Assembly (NCBI RefSeq): GCF_000003815.2 | Contig: NC_049994.1 | Span: forward strand, 316,233 to 380,232 | From: Branchiostoma floridae | Taxonomy: Eukaryota; Chordata; Leptocardii; Amphioxiformes; Branchiostomatidae | Reading direction: 5' to 3' | DNA: 64,000 nt | Part shown: positions 1 to 13,029 of the stretch, in pieces | How the letters are laid out: each line of letters opens with the position of its first letter | Numbering within the stretch: the stretch's first letter is position 1 | Made by a program: the position numbers and the translations under genes | Notes under the pieces: generated by a model | Database searches by the model: none | Told to the model about the DNA's origin: nothing | Seen by the model: only the letters and a program-made list of their open reading frames with translations

Positions 1-159
1 TTTCTGTGCAGACTGGAAGGCTATATGGGCAGATTTTACAAATAGACCGTCCGTTCATGTATCTGATGTTTTAGGTTCTTGAAATGCATGTAAGCTGTCC
101 CAATTTTCGTATTCCGCGGGCCAAAAATGGAAATCTCCGTCTTTGCGTTTTTCTCGAAC

Positions 160-224
160 ATGGCGTCGCTGCAGCTGATAAACAAGGTCACTAGGGGTCA
201 GTGGACGACTCCACTTTTAACAAG
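160..224 (+). CDS. Candidate first coding exon, unknown protein
   Basis: An ATG in GC-rich context opens a 65-base exon of 21 codons plus two bases, ending at AG|GTAAAA. The predicted start (MASLQLINKV, then TRGQWTTPLL) is basic and amphipathic without acidic residues, which would suit a mitochondrial targeting peptide. No second exon with a matching phase was found before the gap at 740, so the gene, if real, continues in or beyond the gap. It could equally be a chance ATG near a promoter. Confidence 0.25.
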
Positions 225-739
225 GTAAAATATCGCAACAAGATTTCTGATGTGTAGCATAAAATACAGTGATTACGGTATAAAAACGATTAAAATCTAT
301 TAAATGAAAGTTAGTTATGTGAAAACTAGACTAAGGTTGATTTTTGTCAAAGAAATAAGCCTACATAAAGAAAGTTTTATTTTGACGTGACCATCTCGGC
401 ATAATGGCACATGCATCTACAAAGGAATTTGTGGCGGCTTGATGCTTAGAAATGATTATGAACTTGCTGTCTTTACCGACGAATTCCTGTCGTTTGGGAG
501 AATTTGCGGCGTCAAAACTCATATCACAAGGGAGACGAAGTTATAGTTGTTATTTTTACGTCCAGCATTTATTATGTGAACGACTCTTCCGGCTCGCTGC
601 CGAAAGCGCATGGAACCACAAGACCGGAAATTCCTCGTGCAAGGTGCTGGTTTACGATGTAAACAGAGACTATAAACTACTACTAAATTAAACTTAAGGC
701 TAGGCAAGACACTCAGAGTTACTCATGCAGAACCATTTC

Positions 740-839
740 NNNNNNNNNNNNNNNNNNNNNNNNNNNNNNNNNNNNNNNNNNNNNNNNNNNNNNNNNNNNN
801 NNNNNNNNNNNNNNNNNNNNNNNNNNNNNNNNNNNNNNN
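740..839. other. Assembly gap (100 N)
   Basis: Exactly 100 Ns, the convention for a gap of unknown size. The same length recurs at 12718-12817, 16978-17077, 55075-55174 and 58276-58375. Flanks 225-739 and 840-1190 are AT-rich and show no supported gene. Confidence 0.95.
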
Positions 840-1194
840 GACAGCACATTTGTAAGTCAAAACTGGTAAATGACAGATTCAAAGTGACAGAAAAGTGTGC
901 AAAGAAGTTCAGATAAAGAAGTCGACCAGTTCTAACGACAGTGCCCTCCAGTGATTTTTTTATATAGTATCTTTGCCTTCCCGTTCCTTCATCATTTCAT
1001 ATTTGACTCGGCCTTTCCTATTTTTTGAGGAAGGTGAATAGTTACAGTTGTTTTAAAAGTAGGAAATCCTTCGATATATCTGTACTTTTTTACTTCAACT
1101 ATGATAAGAAAATACAATGAAGAAACATAAATTGCTGCCAGCTATTGCCCTGATACGGTAACCGTAATTATATTGCAATCCATACATAGTATGG

Positions 1195-2260
1195 GATTGC
1201 AATATATTGTTTTTCCTTTCGTTCTCCTCCTGTCAAATCTTCAAATGGATTCAACTTTTTCATTTTTGGGCCAAATGAGCTGAAATTTGGCAGGGTAGTA
1301 GAAGTAGCAAATACCCCTAGGCGTTTTTTTCACTTTCTTGATAGAGGCCTTAGAATTTATGATATTTAGGGTTTTTGGTCATTTTTAGACAAAATATGTA
1401 TATTTTGGGCCCCTGTGCCCTGGTATTACAAGCTAATGACCTGAAATTTGGTACAGATGTGCATTAAACATGTGAGCACAGAAAACCATCAACACTTTCT
1501 TCATAGATTGCTTAAAAAATGAGTTATTTTAGGGCTTTTGGCCATTTTTGACTAAAAATGTATATTTTGGGCTCCTATGCCCTTGTATTAAAACCAAATG
1601 ACATGAAATTTGGTACATAGGTGCGTTTGACATATGACCACAGAACCCCATCAACGCTTTATTCATTGTTTACTCCAAAAATGAGTTATTTTAGGGTTTT
1701 TGGCCATTTTTGACAAAAAATGTATATTTTTGGCTCCTATACCCTTGTATGAAAACCTAATGACCTGAAATTTGGTACAGAGGTGCATTGAACATATGCT
1801 CACAGGACCCCATTGACACTTTCTTCATAGATGACTTCAAAAATTAGTTATTTTGGGGTTTTCAGCCATTTTTGACTAAAAATGTATATTTTTGGCTTCT
1901 ATGCCCTTGTATGCAAACCAAATCACCTGAAATTTGGTAGAAAGGTAAATTGGACATATGACAACAGGACCCCATCAACACTTTCTTCATAGAACACTCA
2001 TAAAATGAGTTATTTTGGGATTTGTAGCCATTTTTAACTAAAAAATGTATATTTTTGGCTACTATGCCCTTATATTGAAACCAAATGACCTAAAATTCGG
2101 CATGAAGGTGTGTAGGACAAGTGCCCACAGTACTTCATTTTCCCATTGAGCAAACATTACTTCAAATTGTTGAATTTTGGGATTTTTTCAAGGATGAAGA
2201 TGGATTGCAATATGCTGTATTTGCTCCTAAGCAAATGTCGGCCTTTCTAGTATTTCCATA
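1195..2260. repeat. Array of degenerate ~160-bp tandem repeats
   Basis: About six diverged units carry the words TGAAATTTGG, CCCTTGTAT and TGTATATTTT at a spacing near 160 bases. The block opens with GATTGCAATATATTG and closes with an ATGCTGTATTTGCTCCTAAG segment. That closing segment recurs near 6824, so the whole block looks like a dispersed element with internal repeats. No coding sequence is seen. The stretch 2260-3590 that follows is unassigned and contains a single N at 3534. Confidence 0.75.
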
Positions 2261-3594
2261 CTTCCACAAAACATGATCCACCTTTCTACATAGCCAAAAT
2301 GGATCGGTCCACTGTAGGGAGAATACACTGTTTAATCAGTAAACAGTCCTTTCTTAGGTCAAAAGTTTGTTAATTTGGCCCATATATGGAGCAAACTCAT
2401 GTTCCAACAAATATTTAAGAATATTATTTTGTATTTAAGTGCATATTTGTGACCATTTTAGTCTTTTTACTGCATCTTTTCAAGCCAAAGACAACATGAT
2501 ACGTCTAAAAGACGCGCCATGTGTTTTCAATCGGCCAGGCTCCGGGCCGGCCCGGGAGCATGGGGACCCCCTGGGACATTGATTGACAGGGATATGATGA
2601 CTTTTGCATCTCATCTGACTTCGGGAATCGTCGGAAACCAATAGTATTCCTTTTTTTGTAAGATTAATTCACGGCATACGTTCGTGTGACACCATATTTG
2701 GAAGTGCCATATGCTGGGGGAGGGGTGTGTGCCTGGTTGTATGTATTGAGTTTATGGGCTGTACCATTCCTGGGGACCACACGACTCCCAGATAATTTGT
2801 ATGAAAAAAAAGCATATTTCGGTAATATCTTCGTCATATATGTGATTTGGTGAACAAATATTACTAACAACCTTAACTTTGTGTTCACATAACTGCTAGT
2901 GACCATCATTTTGGTAGTATTTTGATGTGTTTTTAAATAACTTTAAGACAAACGGACGGCAGTCTTTGAAACCGGAAGTTGAGATTCGGCCGTAATTTTA
3001 TTCAAACCTTTGACTATTTCCTTAAATATAACTTGATGGATGTTATGTACATATACTTTTGTAAGTTGTGTCCAAGTTTCGTTGTAGTAGGATGAAAAAT
3101 GCCTACGCTAAAGGGTTGAAAAGATAGTAACCCCTACGTGCCCCCAGACCCACGCTGGGACACTTAAAGTTATTTATGTAAAAATTGTATTTCAAAATGT
3201 CAGTGTGGTGTTTTATTTTCCCCCAACAACAACATTTACTTCGTAGCGTCATAGCGAGATCGACCGAAATCACCGAAAGAGTACCGCGTACGCATACACG
3301 CTCATGGAAATCCGCGCCGTTTCACCCGAAAAATAGGGAATTTTGAGCAAAAATACAGCGGAAATATGGGCAGAAACCCCAAAAACTTCAATTCTTTGAG
3401 GGTCCTGGCTAAGCAAAGCCCCAATTTTCAGAAAAAAAATAAACGTACCGTCCAAAATAAGAACGTACCGGGTGGATTGTGAGGCTGAAAAAAATAAACG
3501 TCCCGGTACGTTTATTAGGGACATGAGAGTATTNATCAGCCATACCATAGGTATGGTGAAATATATTGTATTAGTAATGTTTCTTTCTTTCTTT

Positions 3595-5030
3595 CTCCTG
3601 TCAAATCTTCAGAACACGGTATCTCCGTTGTTCCTCAACCGAATGACTTGAAATTTGGCACAAGGGTAGAGTGGGCCAATACCCTCGGGCGTTTTTTTTC
3701 ATTTTTTCCATATCTGTCTCTTAAATGATTTTATTAAGGTTTTTTGGTCATCTTAAGACCAAAACTGTATATTTGGGCCCCCTGTACCCTGGTATTATAA
3801 CCGAATGAGCTGAAATTTGGCACAGATGTGCCTTGATAAGGCCCTCATATAGATTCAATATCAGTTTTGGTGTACAGTACAACAAAATGCTTATTTTTGC
3901 GATTTTTTGACCAATTTTTGACCAAAAAAGGACACTTTTGGCCCCTGTACCCTGGTATTACAACCAAATGAGCTGAAATTTGACAGAGATGTGCCTTGAT
4001 AATGCCCCCATATAAATTCAAGAACACTTTTGGTGTACAGTACAACAAAATGCTTATTTTTGCGATTTTTTGACCAATTTTTGACCAAAAAAGGACACTT
4101 TTGGCTCCTGTACCTCGGTATTGCAACCGAATGAGCTGAAATTTGACACAGATGTGCCTTGATAATCCCTTCATATAAATTCAATAACACTTTTGGTGTA
4201 CAGTGCAACAAAATGCTTATTTTTGCGATTTTTGGCCAATTTTTGACCAAAAAAGGACACTTTTGGCTCCTGTACCCTGGTATTACAATTAAATGACCTG
4301 AAATTTGGTATAGATAGGCATTAGATACTTGGTAACAAGATTCAAGTAAAATTTTTGACATAAACAACTTTAAAATGATTAATTTTGGCACTTTTCTGAG
4401 GGGAAATTTGTTTTCTTTTGGCCTCCTGACGTGACCTTCCGTGACCCCGCACAGAGCCGCACCTGTGCGCGTCAGCCGGAGAGTTAATTGAATCAAAGAC
4501 CTAGCCAATCAGCGAAGAGGAGGCCAAAGGCTAATTAATATTCATAAGCGGGGCCTCATGATCCCGTATATAGCAGTGTTCCCGCCAGGGGGAGCAAAGC
4601 CCGCCTAAGGCTCTCGCATTTTAGACTATTCAGAAGGCTTTATATTGTATCAGTTCTTAGGGGCATATCTATGATAATCGCAGCAGTCACTTAACTTCTC
4701 TTCAGGAGTTTAGCGTAACACTGTTTCAGGTCAAACCGTCAAAGGCAACTAAAAACAAACTTTAACGTTACTGAGTTCAACAGTACTTATAACTTGTTAT
4801 CCGAAGTTGAAACGCTAGCGATGGTATTTTCGCTGCGCTGTTAGCTCCGTGCGACTGTTGTTGACGGTCTTATAACGGTATATTTTGCACCCCTGTACCC
4901 TGGTATGAGTAACATTTGGTATAGATAGGCATAATATAGTTGGTAAAATGATCCAAGTAAAATTTTTGGCATAAAGTACTGTAAAAGGCTTAATTACAGC
5001 ACTTTTTTTAGGGGAAATTGGTTTTCTTTC
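3595..5030. repeat. Second array of the ~160-bp repeat family
   Basis: Units with TGAAATTTG recur near 3651, 3810, 3975, 4136 and 4300, and a partial unit lies near 4880-5030. They share words with the 1195-2260 array in the same orientation. The repeated open frame on the minus strand here is a translation of the repeat and not a gene. Confidence 0.75.
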
Positions 5031-5640
5031 GTTCTCCATGCCGTGACCTTTCGGACGTTCACCCCACAGAGCCGACATCTGCACCTGCGTCTAGCCGGCA
5101 GGAAGAGTTAATTCAATTAATGGTTCAGCCAATCAGCGAAGAGGAAAGCAAAGGCTAATTAATATTCATAAGCGGGACCACACAATACGTTAACTTGAAG
5201 ACTCAGGCCGTACAAACTTCTCGCCAGGATTTTTTCAAAGCGTCGGACAGGGGTCCGGGGGCCGCCGAATGTCCCTGGCGGGGTCCAGGGGCAGGGCCAC
5301 TGTGGGGGGGACCCAGGTGGGCAAAGCCCCCCCGGAAGCTCTTGCATTTTATCATTTGCATTTTAAGCTCTTTTATCAGTTTTTTTAGGGCCATATCTAC
5401 GATAATCGTAGCAGTCACTTACTTCTCTTCAGCAGTTTGACTTTAAAATATTTCGGGTCAAAGCTTCAAAGACAACTAAAACCTCATAAACAACAAACTT
5501 TACATAGCTCAACAGTATACAAAAATATTGTACGGGTTGCCATCCTTAGTTGAAGCGCTTATTTATAGCGCTAGTATCTTCGCTGCGCCGTTAGCCGCCG
5601 TGCGACTTTTGTTGACGGTCTGATATCCCTACGTCGCCGC
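4380..5640. repeat. Tandemly duplicated ~0.6-kb block with CCAAT and TATA-like motifs
   Basis: Segments 4430-4860 and 5040-5640 are similar through several shared runs: the AGCCAATCAGCGAAGAGG word, GGCTAATTAATATTCATAAG, the CATATCTA(T/C)GATAATCG word and the CTTCGCTGCGC end. Each copy has CCAAT, and the first has a TATATAG box at about 4568, so it may be a promoter-bearing repeat. No transcript or gene can be assigned. 5640-7100 holds nothing supported except a copy of the repeat end near 6824-6865. Confidence 0.6.
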
Positions 5641-7102
5641 CTCGCTGATATTCCCACGGACATGTTTCAAAAAAAAATACCCAGCAAAAAACGCTGCTCT
5701 GCGTCAAATTCTATTCTATAAAACTCAGTGTTACAGTCTAAATATTTTGTAGAAGCACCGCTGTAGGAAAGAAGGTCCAAGCAATGTAAAACATCACGTA
5801 GCATGAAGTTCGCTGTCAACTGGCACACAGCACATGACTGTTTGAAACTCTAAGTCTAATCAACAGCCGTGTTTGATTGATAGCCGGCGGTCCTATGATG
5901 AAGTCGGCGAAAGGTGCGTTTTTAATAGTTAGAAAATCTGCGTTTAGTTTTGATACGTAATTATAAGTTAGACAGTGGCGAGAATGATTATTTTCTCATC
6001 AATATTTCTCTTCAGAATTATTTGAACTTAATTGTACATCTAAACAATTGGCTTACCTGTGCAATGTTTATATGATTAATGATCAGTGTACTGAAATCAT
6101 GTGTAACGTATGGCTCCTAGTCAATAGATCAGCATTTTCTCTATAGTGACCACCTGTCTATAGTGGCCACATTTCCTAGTGCTGTTATTGTTTGACATAA
6201 ACTTTGAACATTTAAATTGTAAGTAACTTTAAACTGCCAGAGTTTCAGCTCTATAAAACACTCTCAGCGCCAGGGTATGACCAGACTGACCAGACAGACG
6301 AAAATAAATCCTCGAACAAGGTTCAATCGTATCTTCCGGGTCTGGCAGGAAGTTGTTAAACTAAAATAAGAATAGGCTCGATGGTTGATTGCATACAAAG
6401 TAAAACAGTTTAACAGTTTTACAGCTTGAAGAAAACAAACGCTCCTACAGTACCTGCACCTGCTTGATAATTATTAAATCGTATGCCCTACTTGAATAAA
6501 AAAAGTTCATTGCAATAATAAATGTACCCACATCACAAGGAGCTTATACTTTTTAAAACTTACACCTAGTTATCGTACTGAAAATTGTTAATGACATTAC
6601 ATGAAGTCATTCAACAATTTTCAGTCATGATGAAAATTTTCTGAATGGAAGGTGTGATTATTGTCATTTTCTGAAAAATAGAAGCAAGCTCTGTTTTTAC
6701 CTGGAGTCAATTCACAATACCAGTCCACTTTGGGGGATAATGTACTGTTAAGAGGATGTTCCATTTTTGCGCAGGGGTGATTTGGAACAGTCCAATGTTG
6801 CGTGGGAAGGGGTATGGCTGAAATATGCTGTATTTGCTCTTAAGCAAATGTCGGCCTTTCTAGTGTTTATAACTGTTCATTGTCACTTGTATATCTCCTA
6901 TGTTTATACCATGCACTTGCAATTAGCCCTCGGGCACGGACTTGCAAATAAACTTCTTCTTTTAATTTTGTAACTGCAGAATACTATGCCACTACTACGT
7001 AGAACAACAAAAAAAGCAGGGAAGAGTTGGGTACAAAGGTTAAAGTTAAGTCCAAATCCGTGAATTTTTTATCAAAACTTTTTCGGAAGAGTATAGACTT
7101 AC

Positions 7103-7253
7103 CTGACTTCGGGTACGTAACGATAAAGACGTCATCGTCTCGGACAACGAAGTCTTGAATGGCGTCCATGTCTTCAGCACTAACGTCATCAGAAGCCATC
7201 GGAATCCCCTTGTATCTCCGATATTCAACACGGTCGTCCCCGCTGGCCGCCAT
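7103..7253 (-). CDS. Orphan first exon of a second cytosolic sulfotransferase
   Basis: A 151-base exon starts at ATG 7253 and ends in the PAPS-binding motif TYPKSG split at phase 1 before a GTAAGT donor. It is homologous to exon 1 of the complete gene at 8581-11928: both begin MAA, contain DRVEY, YKG and QDF.VRDDDVFI, and stop at the same codon. A TATAAATA box lies 38 bases or more upstream. Its later exons should lie to the left on the minus strand, but none is visible in 1-7100, which is filled with repeats. It may be a paralogue whose other exons are outside the window or in the gap, or a stranded exon of a dead copy. Confidence 0.7.
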
Positions 7254-7292
7254 ATTGGGGGTGTGAACTTGGGTAAAGGTCGCATAACACAA

Positions 7293-7300
7293 TATTTATA
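7293..7300 (-). promoter_or_regulatory. TATA box upstream of the orphan sulfotransferase exon
   Basis: On the minus strand the word TATAAATA lies about 40 bases upstream of the ATG at 7253, leaving room for a very short 5' leader. This supports the exon being, or having been, a real first exon. Confidence 0.4.
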
Positions 7301-7309
7301 GCGACCTTC

Positions 7310-8575
7310 GTCCTCAATAGTAGTTCGGGTATAAAGTATTGTATTTTAGTACTTGCAAGGCTGTAGTTATTGTTCTGTGCACCATATCGTTGGTGGAAAT
7401 TGTGGTGAATGGTAGAGCAATACATCAGTTTGGAGACTGTATAAGTTGGATTACGATTTTCTCGCTTGAATTTGCGCCTGATGGTGTTACGGGGTGCTGC
7501 CCAAGTTTGCGTCGGCTGCAGTTCCATGACCTCCGCCGGGGGTCAAATACAAACTGCTTTTGCGAGAGAACGAGCAGGCAAACTTTAGCTCATTTTCAAA
7601 TATTTTGCAGATTGTACCCTGAACTTCAACATATTGAATCCTTGTAAATTGAAGTGCGCCCTGCTAAAAATTTTGACGCCTTTGGCTTCGGGGTCCTAAC
7701 CCATGTAAATCCCCATGGCCGAAAAAACTGTGTTTCGCTACCTCAATTGACAACAAACACACAAAAGTGGTAGAGTGAAAGGAATGTGGGATTTAATTAC
7801 CTCCATCTATATGTCTATATGTTTTCAGATATCTATGGTCAGCATAACTTTAGAATCTTGAATGGATTGTAATGATATTTGGCATATGGGTACGTGTTAG
7901 GGCAGACGAAGACCGATGTCGATTAGGGCCCTCCTATTGTATAAATACTGTTAAGCCAAGGGCACAGACATGCAAATACGTGCTGTCTACGTGCCAAAAC
8001 GTGGGCAATCTTTTGGGATCCGTAAGTGGTAAGTACCGCCTCCGTACAACTCGTACGGAATCCGAAGGATTTTGGAGCACCCAGACACGCCGTAGAACTT
8101 TACGTGCAGGCAAAACTTTGTGTGCCATCGGGCTGTGGATTCGCCCCCCGTACGTGCCAGTACGGGCGACGTGCCTGCCCTGTACAGCCTGAACGTTTTC
8201 AGAAATATGTGACGGACGTGGCCTCACAAAAAAACGTACGAACAAATTGCACGCACGGCGGGTTGTGCCCTTAGCTTAAGAGAACTTCAGTTCTTGTCTT
8301 TACATTTTTGTTCGTCCATTGTTGTAGGGTTGGACCCTTAGCAGCCTGTTGGATACTTGAAGACCACAATTATTGAACTGTCAGTAAAATGTTAAAGAAA
8401 GCTGTCGTTTGCTCTTTGTTCTGGTTGATACTTAGCAGGCTGTGTTTCGGTCTTCAGTAAGCTGACGGTATGGAAAACCTAAGTCCTCAAATATTCTACT
8501 AACCTCTACTATTAAAACAAATTGGAAAATACAACAACAAATTACACTGACAATACAAATTTTATGTTCTTTTTT
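7310..8575. other. Spacer between sulfotransferase copies, no gene seen
   Basis: Only short shadow frames on both strands. No splice-consistent coding segment, RNA gene or recognisable repeat could be supported. Confidence 0.5.
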
Positions 8576-8580
8576 CCCTA

Positions 8581-11500
8581 TTACTGAAAGTCAAAGTGAA
8601 GCCCAGTTGGCCCAAGTTTTTCCTGGTAGAAGGTGTCAAACCATTTGCTCTGTTCGTCATTGAAGTGAGACTTCCAGTCACCAGCTACACCTGCAAAAGA
8701 GTATACTTTATCTATTTTGGAGATTTTGCGAAGAAGATCAGAAGACACACTTAAAGAAGAAAAAAAAAAGAAAAAAAAGATAACGTACTGATAATATAAT
8801 TTGTTAATCATAGCAGTCAGTTATTACTGCGTTCAACATTGTGAAAATTTGTAAAATGTAGGAACTTTACTCCATACCTTTTCTTAAGAAAGTTCCCTTG
8901 GAGGAGTCAAATATCCCCGCTTTGGCCTCCTTCCCTGAAACTTTGTTCGTGTTAGGATTTGTCGCCATCTTTTGGAATTTGCTCTCTTCAACGACCTTGT
9001 CAATCACTTCCGGGGTCACGGGCCACTGCAGGAACTCTGCCACTTTCTCCACCTGCTTTCGGGTGTTCTGTAAGAAAATAGATATTTACGACATTTCCTT
9101 TAGTTTGTGCTTTTGTAATTTTATTCATCAATGTGCAAAGTTACTAGTAGTTTCAAGTCATTGTACTGTGTTACCAAGAATATGTCATTGCATAGTACAT
9201 GCAGTGTTCATGATAATTCGTTTATTACAGATACATACACATGTCCGAGGGCTAATTGATAAACTCTACATTACCATCACTACAGGAAAATTAGAAATTA
9301 AAACTGGCAATGACAAAGATAAGTGCAATAATGTAAAATAACATATTATTGGGGTTGGGAATTATACGACGTCATACTTAATAATATTGTACATCGAACA
9401 ATTAAGACTTAGAACATAGGGAAGTTTTGTCATTTGAAACGTATGGTGTCAATAATATCAGCTTGCATTAAAAGCTAGATAGCTAGTCCTATGAAATATT
9501 GCAACTAATGTGGAATGTTTCATGTTTACATGGAAATTAAACAACATAATCAGTGATTCAGTGTTCAGTGATCATTACAACTTGAGAAGTTTCAGAGGAC
9601 TGATCGAAAGCTTGTTGGTATTTTTTGTACGGAAAAAAGGTGTTAAAATTGTAACATAATAATCAGTGAGTTAACACAATATTCCATAAAATAGCCTAAC
9701 CTTTTGCAGGTCCTCGTACCGGAGGAACAACACGTTTGGCAGGTCCTGATGTTTCCACCAACCCAGCACGTGGTCGTGCCAGGCTCCCCTGCTTACTGGT
9801 AAAGTTATAAGAGAATGGTTTTACTGTAAATATGCAGGACAAGATTTTCTTTTCTAAAGACCTTGAATACATCAAATGAAGCTATATTTCATCCCCTGAT
9901 CTCGAAAGATCTGACTCTGGGAAAACAATGCTAAATGCTCACCTAAATAAAGGTTACCGCATAATTTTTGGAGCCTTTGCATGTCAAAATCTAAGCATGA
10001 ATCTCTAAAACGTTACAAAGGGCCATTTTGCTACATGATCCCACGTGACATATATTGCATGATGGGAGGAAGTGACGTAAGCAGGAATTTATGTACTCCT
10101 ACCTTCTCCGTTGACAAACTCCTGTAGAAACTGTTCCCAGGATGTGGGGGTCTTGAGCGTTGAACACATGAAGTGGAAGTGATAGTAGGACACTGCAAGG
10201 TCTTTTGGGTTCCTGGCGACGTAAATTACCTGTAACAAAATATAGTATATTATAACAATTGACTTCATAACGTAACAACATTGCAAACACACAAACGCAC
10301 CGAGTTATGCACTCACATACACACAAGGACACAGCGTTGCATACACACACTTGCGTACACACACATACATAGACACACTCAAACACGCACACATACACAC
10401 ACATGCACAAACACATACACACATGTACATACATACATACACTAACCTATGTGTTCGCACATCCTCCTAACGCGCGGTCCCCAACGGCATTAGCCTATGG
10501 GGCCCTGCTATCTCATGCCCTATCAGTGGTTATAATGATTGTCGCCACAAACCAGCTGTCAACCAATCAGAGAATAGGCTTTTCTTTGGCTTTTTGTTGT
10601 CGCAAGCTGTCTCGCAAAGGCCGCTGGGAAGCTATCAGCCAATCATGTTACGTATTACATAGCTCCATCCTCCTACGCTCGATCCCCAACGGCTGACTGC
10701 CCATATAAGGGCAAGCTCATTAATTATTAATATTTATAAGTAGGGCGGTCCCTAACTGGTCTGAGTGCACAAGATAGCAAAGGTAAACACAAGGCGTTTT
10801 GACACGACTGTGGTCCCTCTGCGTAGGAGAATGGTGTTCGCATAGTATCACACTTGTATTATATGACACACAGACATACAGAACATGCACTGTACACTCT
10901 GGTACGTGCAATTCTTAATTACATATGCACACATACACACTTATTATACATGATGTACACACGGAGTACCTTTCACTTACTTTCCCTTTCCCTTGCGTAA
11001 GTTGTACCGGTGCGTGACTAAAGTGAAGATGACTTTTCATCATTCTTGGTGAAGGCACTTCAGTTAGTTTCCGAAAGGCGGCGCTGTCTCCAACCTTCTG
11101 TTCAAAGTAAGGAACCAGTTCGTCTTGTTCTTTCCGGTCAGTTTTTGACACGTCACCACCAAAGTGAAGCAGAGACACGATGCGCTGTAGCCAAGCTGTC
11201 CCTGTACAAAAGATGAAGCAGGAAAGTGTATATACTGTTTTGATAACTTTATTACAAGACCATGAATATGACAGGGGGCTTATTACAATAAAAAGTAAAG
11301 CAGTGGTATACAGAATTGTACACTTTTGCACTGTTTGCCGTGCGTTCTATTTCGAACGTTTTCTTCTTGTCCGTCGGCAAAAAAAATGTCACACAATGAC
11401 GTCTAAAACACGTTAAAAACAGACGGAGCCGAACCTCCGCTTAGAGAGTTCGTTATATCCAAGACGCAAGTCAGACATTACATCAGTTGGAGATAGGGCG

Positions 11501-11928
11501 TATGTTTGTCAATGTTATCATTTTCAAACAGACCGTCTTCAGTAAGCCGTTCATCTGGCAAATGGTAAAACGCCGGCAGAAAGAGTTTTGCCATTTAATC
11601 GACAATATCCAAAAAATACGTATTAACCTATTTGATATGCTAAGTTAAATATCAATTTCAATCTAATCTACTGATGTCCTGGTAGGCACCATGTTGGATA
11701 TAAACAACAACAGCGATCGCTCGTACAGTCCTTGCATTTTTGTCACAGTCAGACAATACGAGAGACAAACCCACCTGACTTTGGGTACGTTATAATGAAG
11801 ACGTCGTCGTCTCGAACGGTGAAGTCCTGAATGTCGTCCATGTCTTTAGGGTCGAGGTGGCTAGGGAGAGGAACCCCCTTGTACATGTGGTATTCGACAC
11901 GATCGCGATCGTCCACGCCGGCCGCCAT
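8581..11928 (-). CDS. Cytosolic sulfotransferase (SULT family), six coding exons
   Basis: The product should transfer sulfate from PAPS to a hydroxyl or amine of a small acceptor in the cytosol; the substrate cannot be told. Coding exons are 11775-11928, 10981-11201, 10103-10229, 9701-9795, 8878-9067 and 8581-8690, all with GT/AG borders and matching phases, giving 298 residues, the usual SULT length. Visible motifs are the 5'-phosphosulfate loop TYPKSGTAW (Lys50), the catalytic His109 in MMKSHL, the 3'-phosphate motif YVARNPKDLAVS (Arg131, Ser139) and C-terminal RKGVAGDWK. The 127- and 95-base exons equal those of vertebrate SULT genes. The 221-base second exon corresponds to two vertebrate exons (about 126 plus 98). 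The ATG at 11928 is chosen because the orphan copy aligns from the same MAA. The KTVE-type dimer motif is only partly recognisable (HFNDEQSKWFD). Confidence 0.93.
10262..10445. repeat. CA/TG-rich microsatellite in sulfotransferase intron 2
   Basis: A 180-base stretch of interrupted ACAC, CACA and CATA words. The frames read through it on both strands are low-complexity Val/Cys or His/Thr repeats and are not genes. Confidence 0.85.
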
Positions 11929-12817
11929 TTTTGGTGTCAGTTCACCCCGGAACAGACTAGACACGCCTGTCACGAGATTCCCCCAGGCAGGAATGTACCA
12001 TTCCAAGGGGGTAGGTCAGAAATTTCAGGACATGACTTGTTTATGTGTTTATTGAAAGGAAATGCAGTAGAAACAAGAGTTCGAAGACTTCATACCTCCA
12101 TGAAATATTCTGATTATGCAAGATAATCTATACCTGGTTATGTAACGTTACAACTTAAACTAAATTACACGTTATACAAGTCTCTATTTTGACAATTCAA
12201 TCATTTTCTACATGTGCTTAGACTTTCTATGACACTTGAACATTAATTATGCAAATTAGGGAGTCGATCATTTGAATAATGGTTATATGCTAATATTCCA
12301 CCTGTCACAAAGTACATACGTTACATGCGCTTGAGTCCAATAATGGAAAACACTGTAAATATAGATTTTCCTGCATGGAATGTTCCCATCATATTCAAAT
12401 TGTTACTTTCTCAATTTCACTGTATAAGACCGTACTTTATATTTATATAATATGTGTTAGAAAATGTTTGTTATGTGAAGATTGGCACAAAAAAGCACAA
12501 TCATATTTGCATCGAAAATGAAATATTATCTCAATAACAATACACAAGCTTTCCAGATATATAAAACATCTGCATCCCAACGGACAAATCATCGAGGGAA
12601 ATTCCACTGTATTTTTCTCACATTCTCTGCCCTAGTTTGACCTTTGTGAAAGACATGTGAAGGGTATTAGATAATCTGTAATGATATGTATAACACAATA
12701 CAATTAAAGAAAAGTAANNNNNNNNNNNNNNNNNNNNNNNNNNNNNNNNNNNNNNNNNNNNNNNNNNNNNNNNNNNNNNNNNNNNNNNNNNNNNNNNNNN
12801 NNNNNNNNNNNNNNNNN

Positions 12818-13029
12818 AGCTCCCAGCTCGCTGGAAGAATAGTAGAAATTGGCTAAATAGCTATATATAATATAGACGGAAAACACCGTGACCAGCGGAG
12901 TTGGTTGGCTGAGGAGTACAGTTTGTCGCAAACTGTACTCCTCGGCCAACCAACTTCTCTGGCGTGTTTTCTGCCTATTTAGCCAATTTCTACTATTTTT
13001 CCAGCGACCTGGGGAGCCTGGTAGAGGCT
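12818..13029. mobile_element. Fold-back MITE, family 1 (gap-truncated)
   Basis: A long inverted repeat centred on GTTTGTCGCAAAC, with arms containing GTAGAAATTGGCTAAATAG and its complement. It ends in AGCCTGGTAGAGGCT. The left end abuts the gap. Related copies lie at 15444-15650 and 17378-17584. Confidence 0.8.

Noticed and set aside
452-691. 79-codon plus-strand frame
   Set aside because: No recognisable domain, no splice context linking it to the candidate exon at 160-224, and ordinary composition.
3845-4508. Open frames of 109 and 205 codons on the minus strand
   Set aside because: The proteins repeat the same ~53-residue block because they translate the 160-bp tandem repeat. No independent coding evidence.
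11424-11460. tRNA T-arm-like CGGAGGTTCGGCTCCG on the minus strand
   Set aside because: Only one arm is present and no cloverleaf can be drawn. A weak relative near 62500 suggests a repeat.
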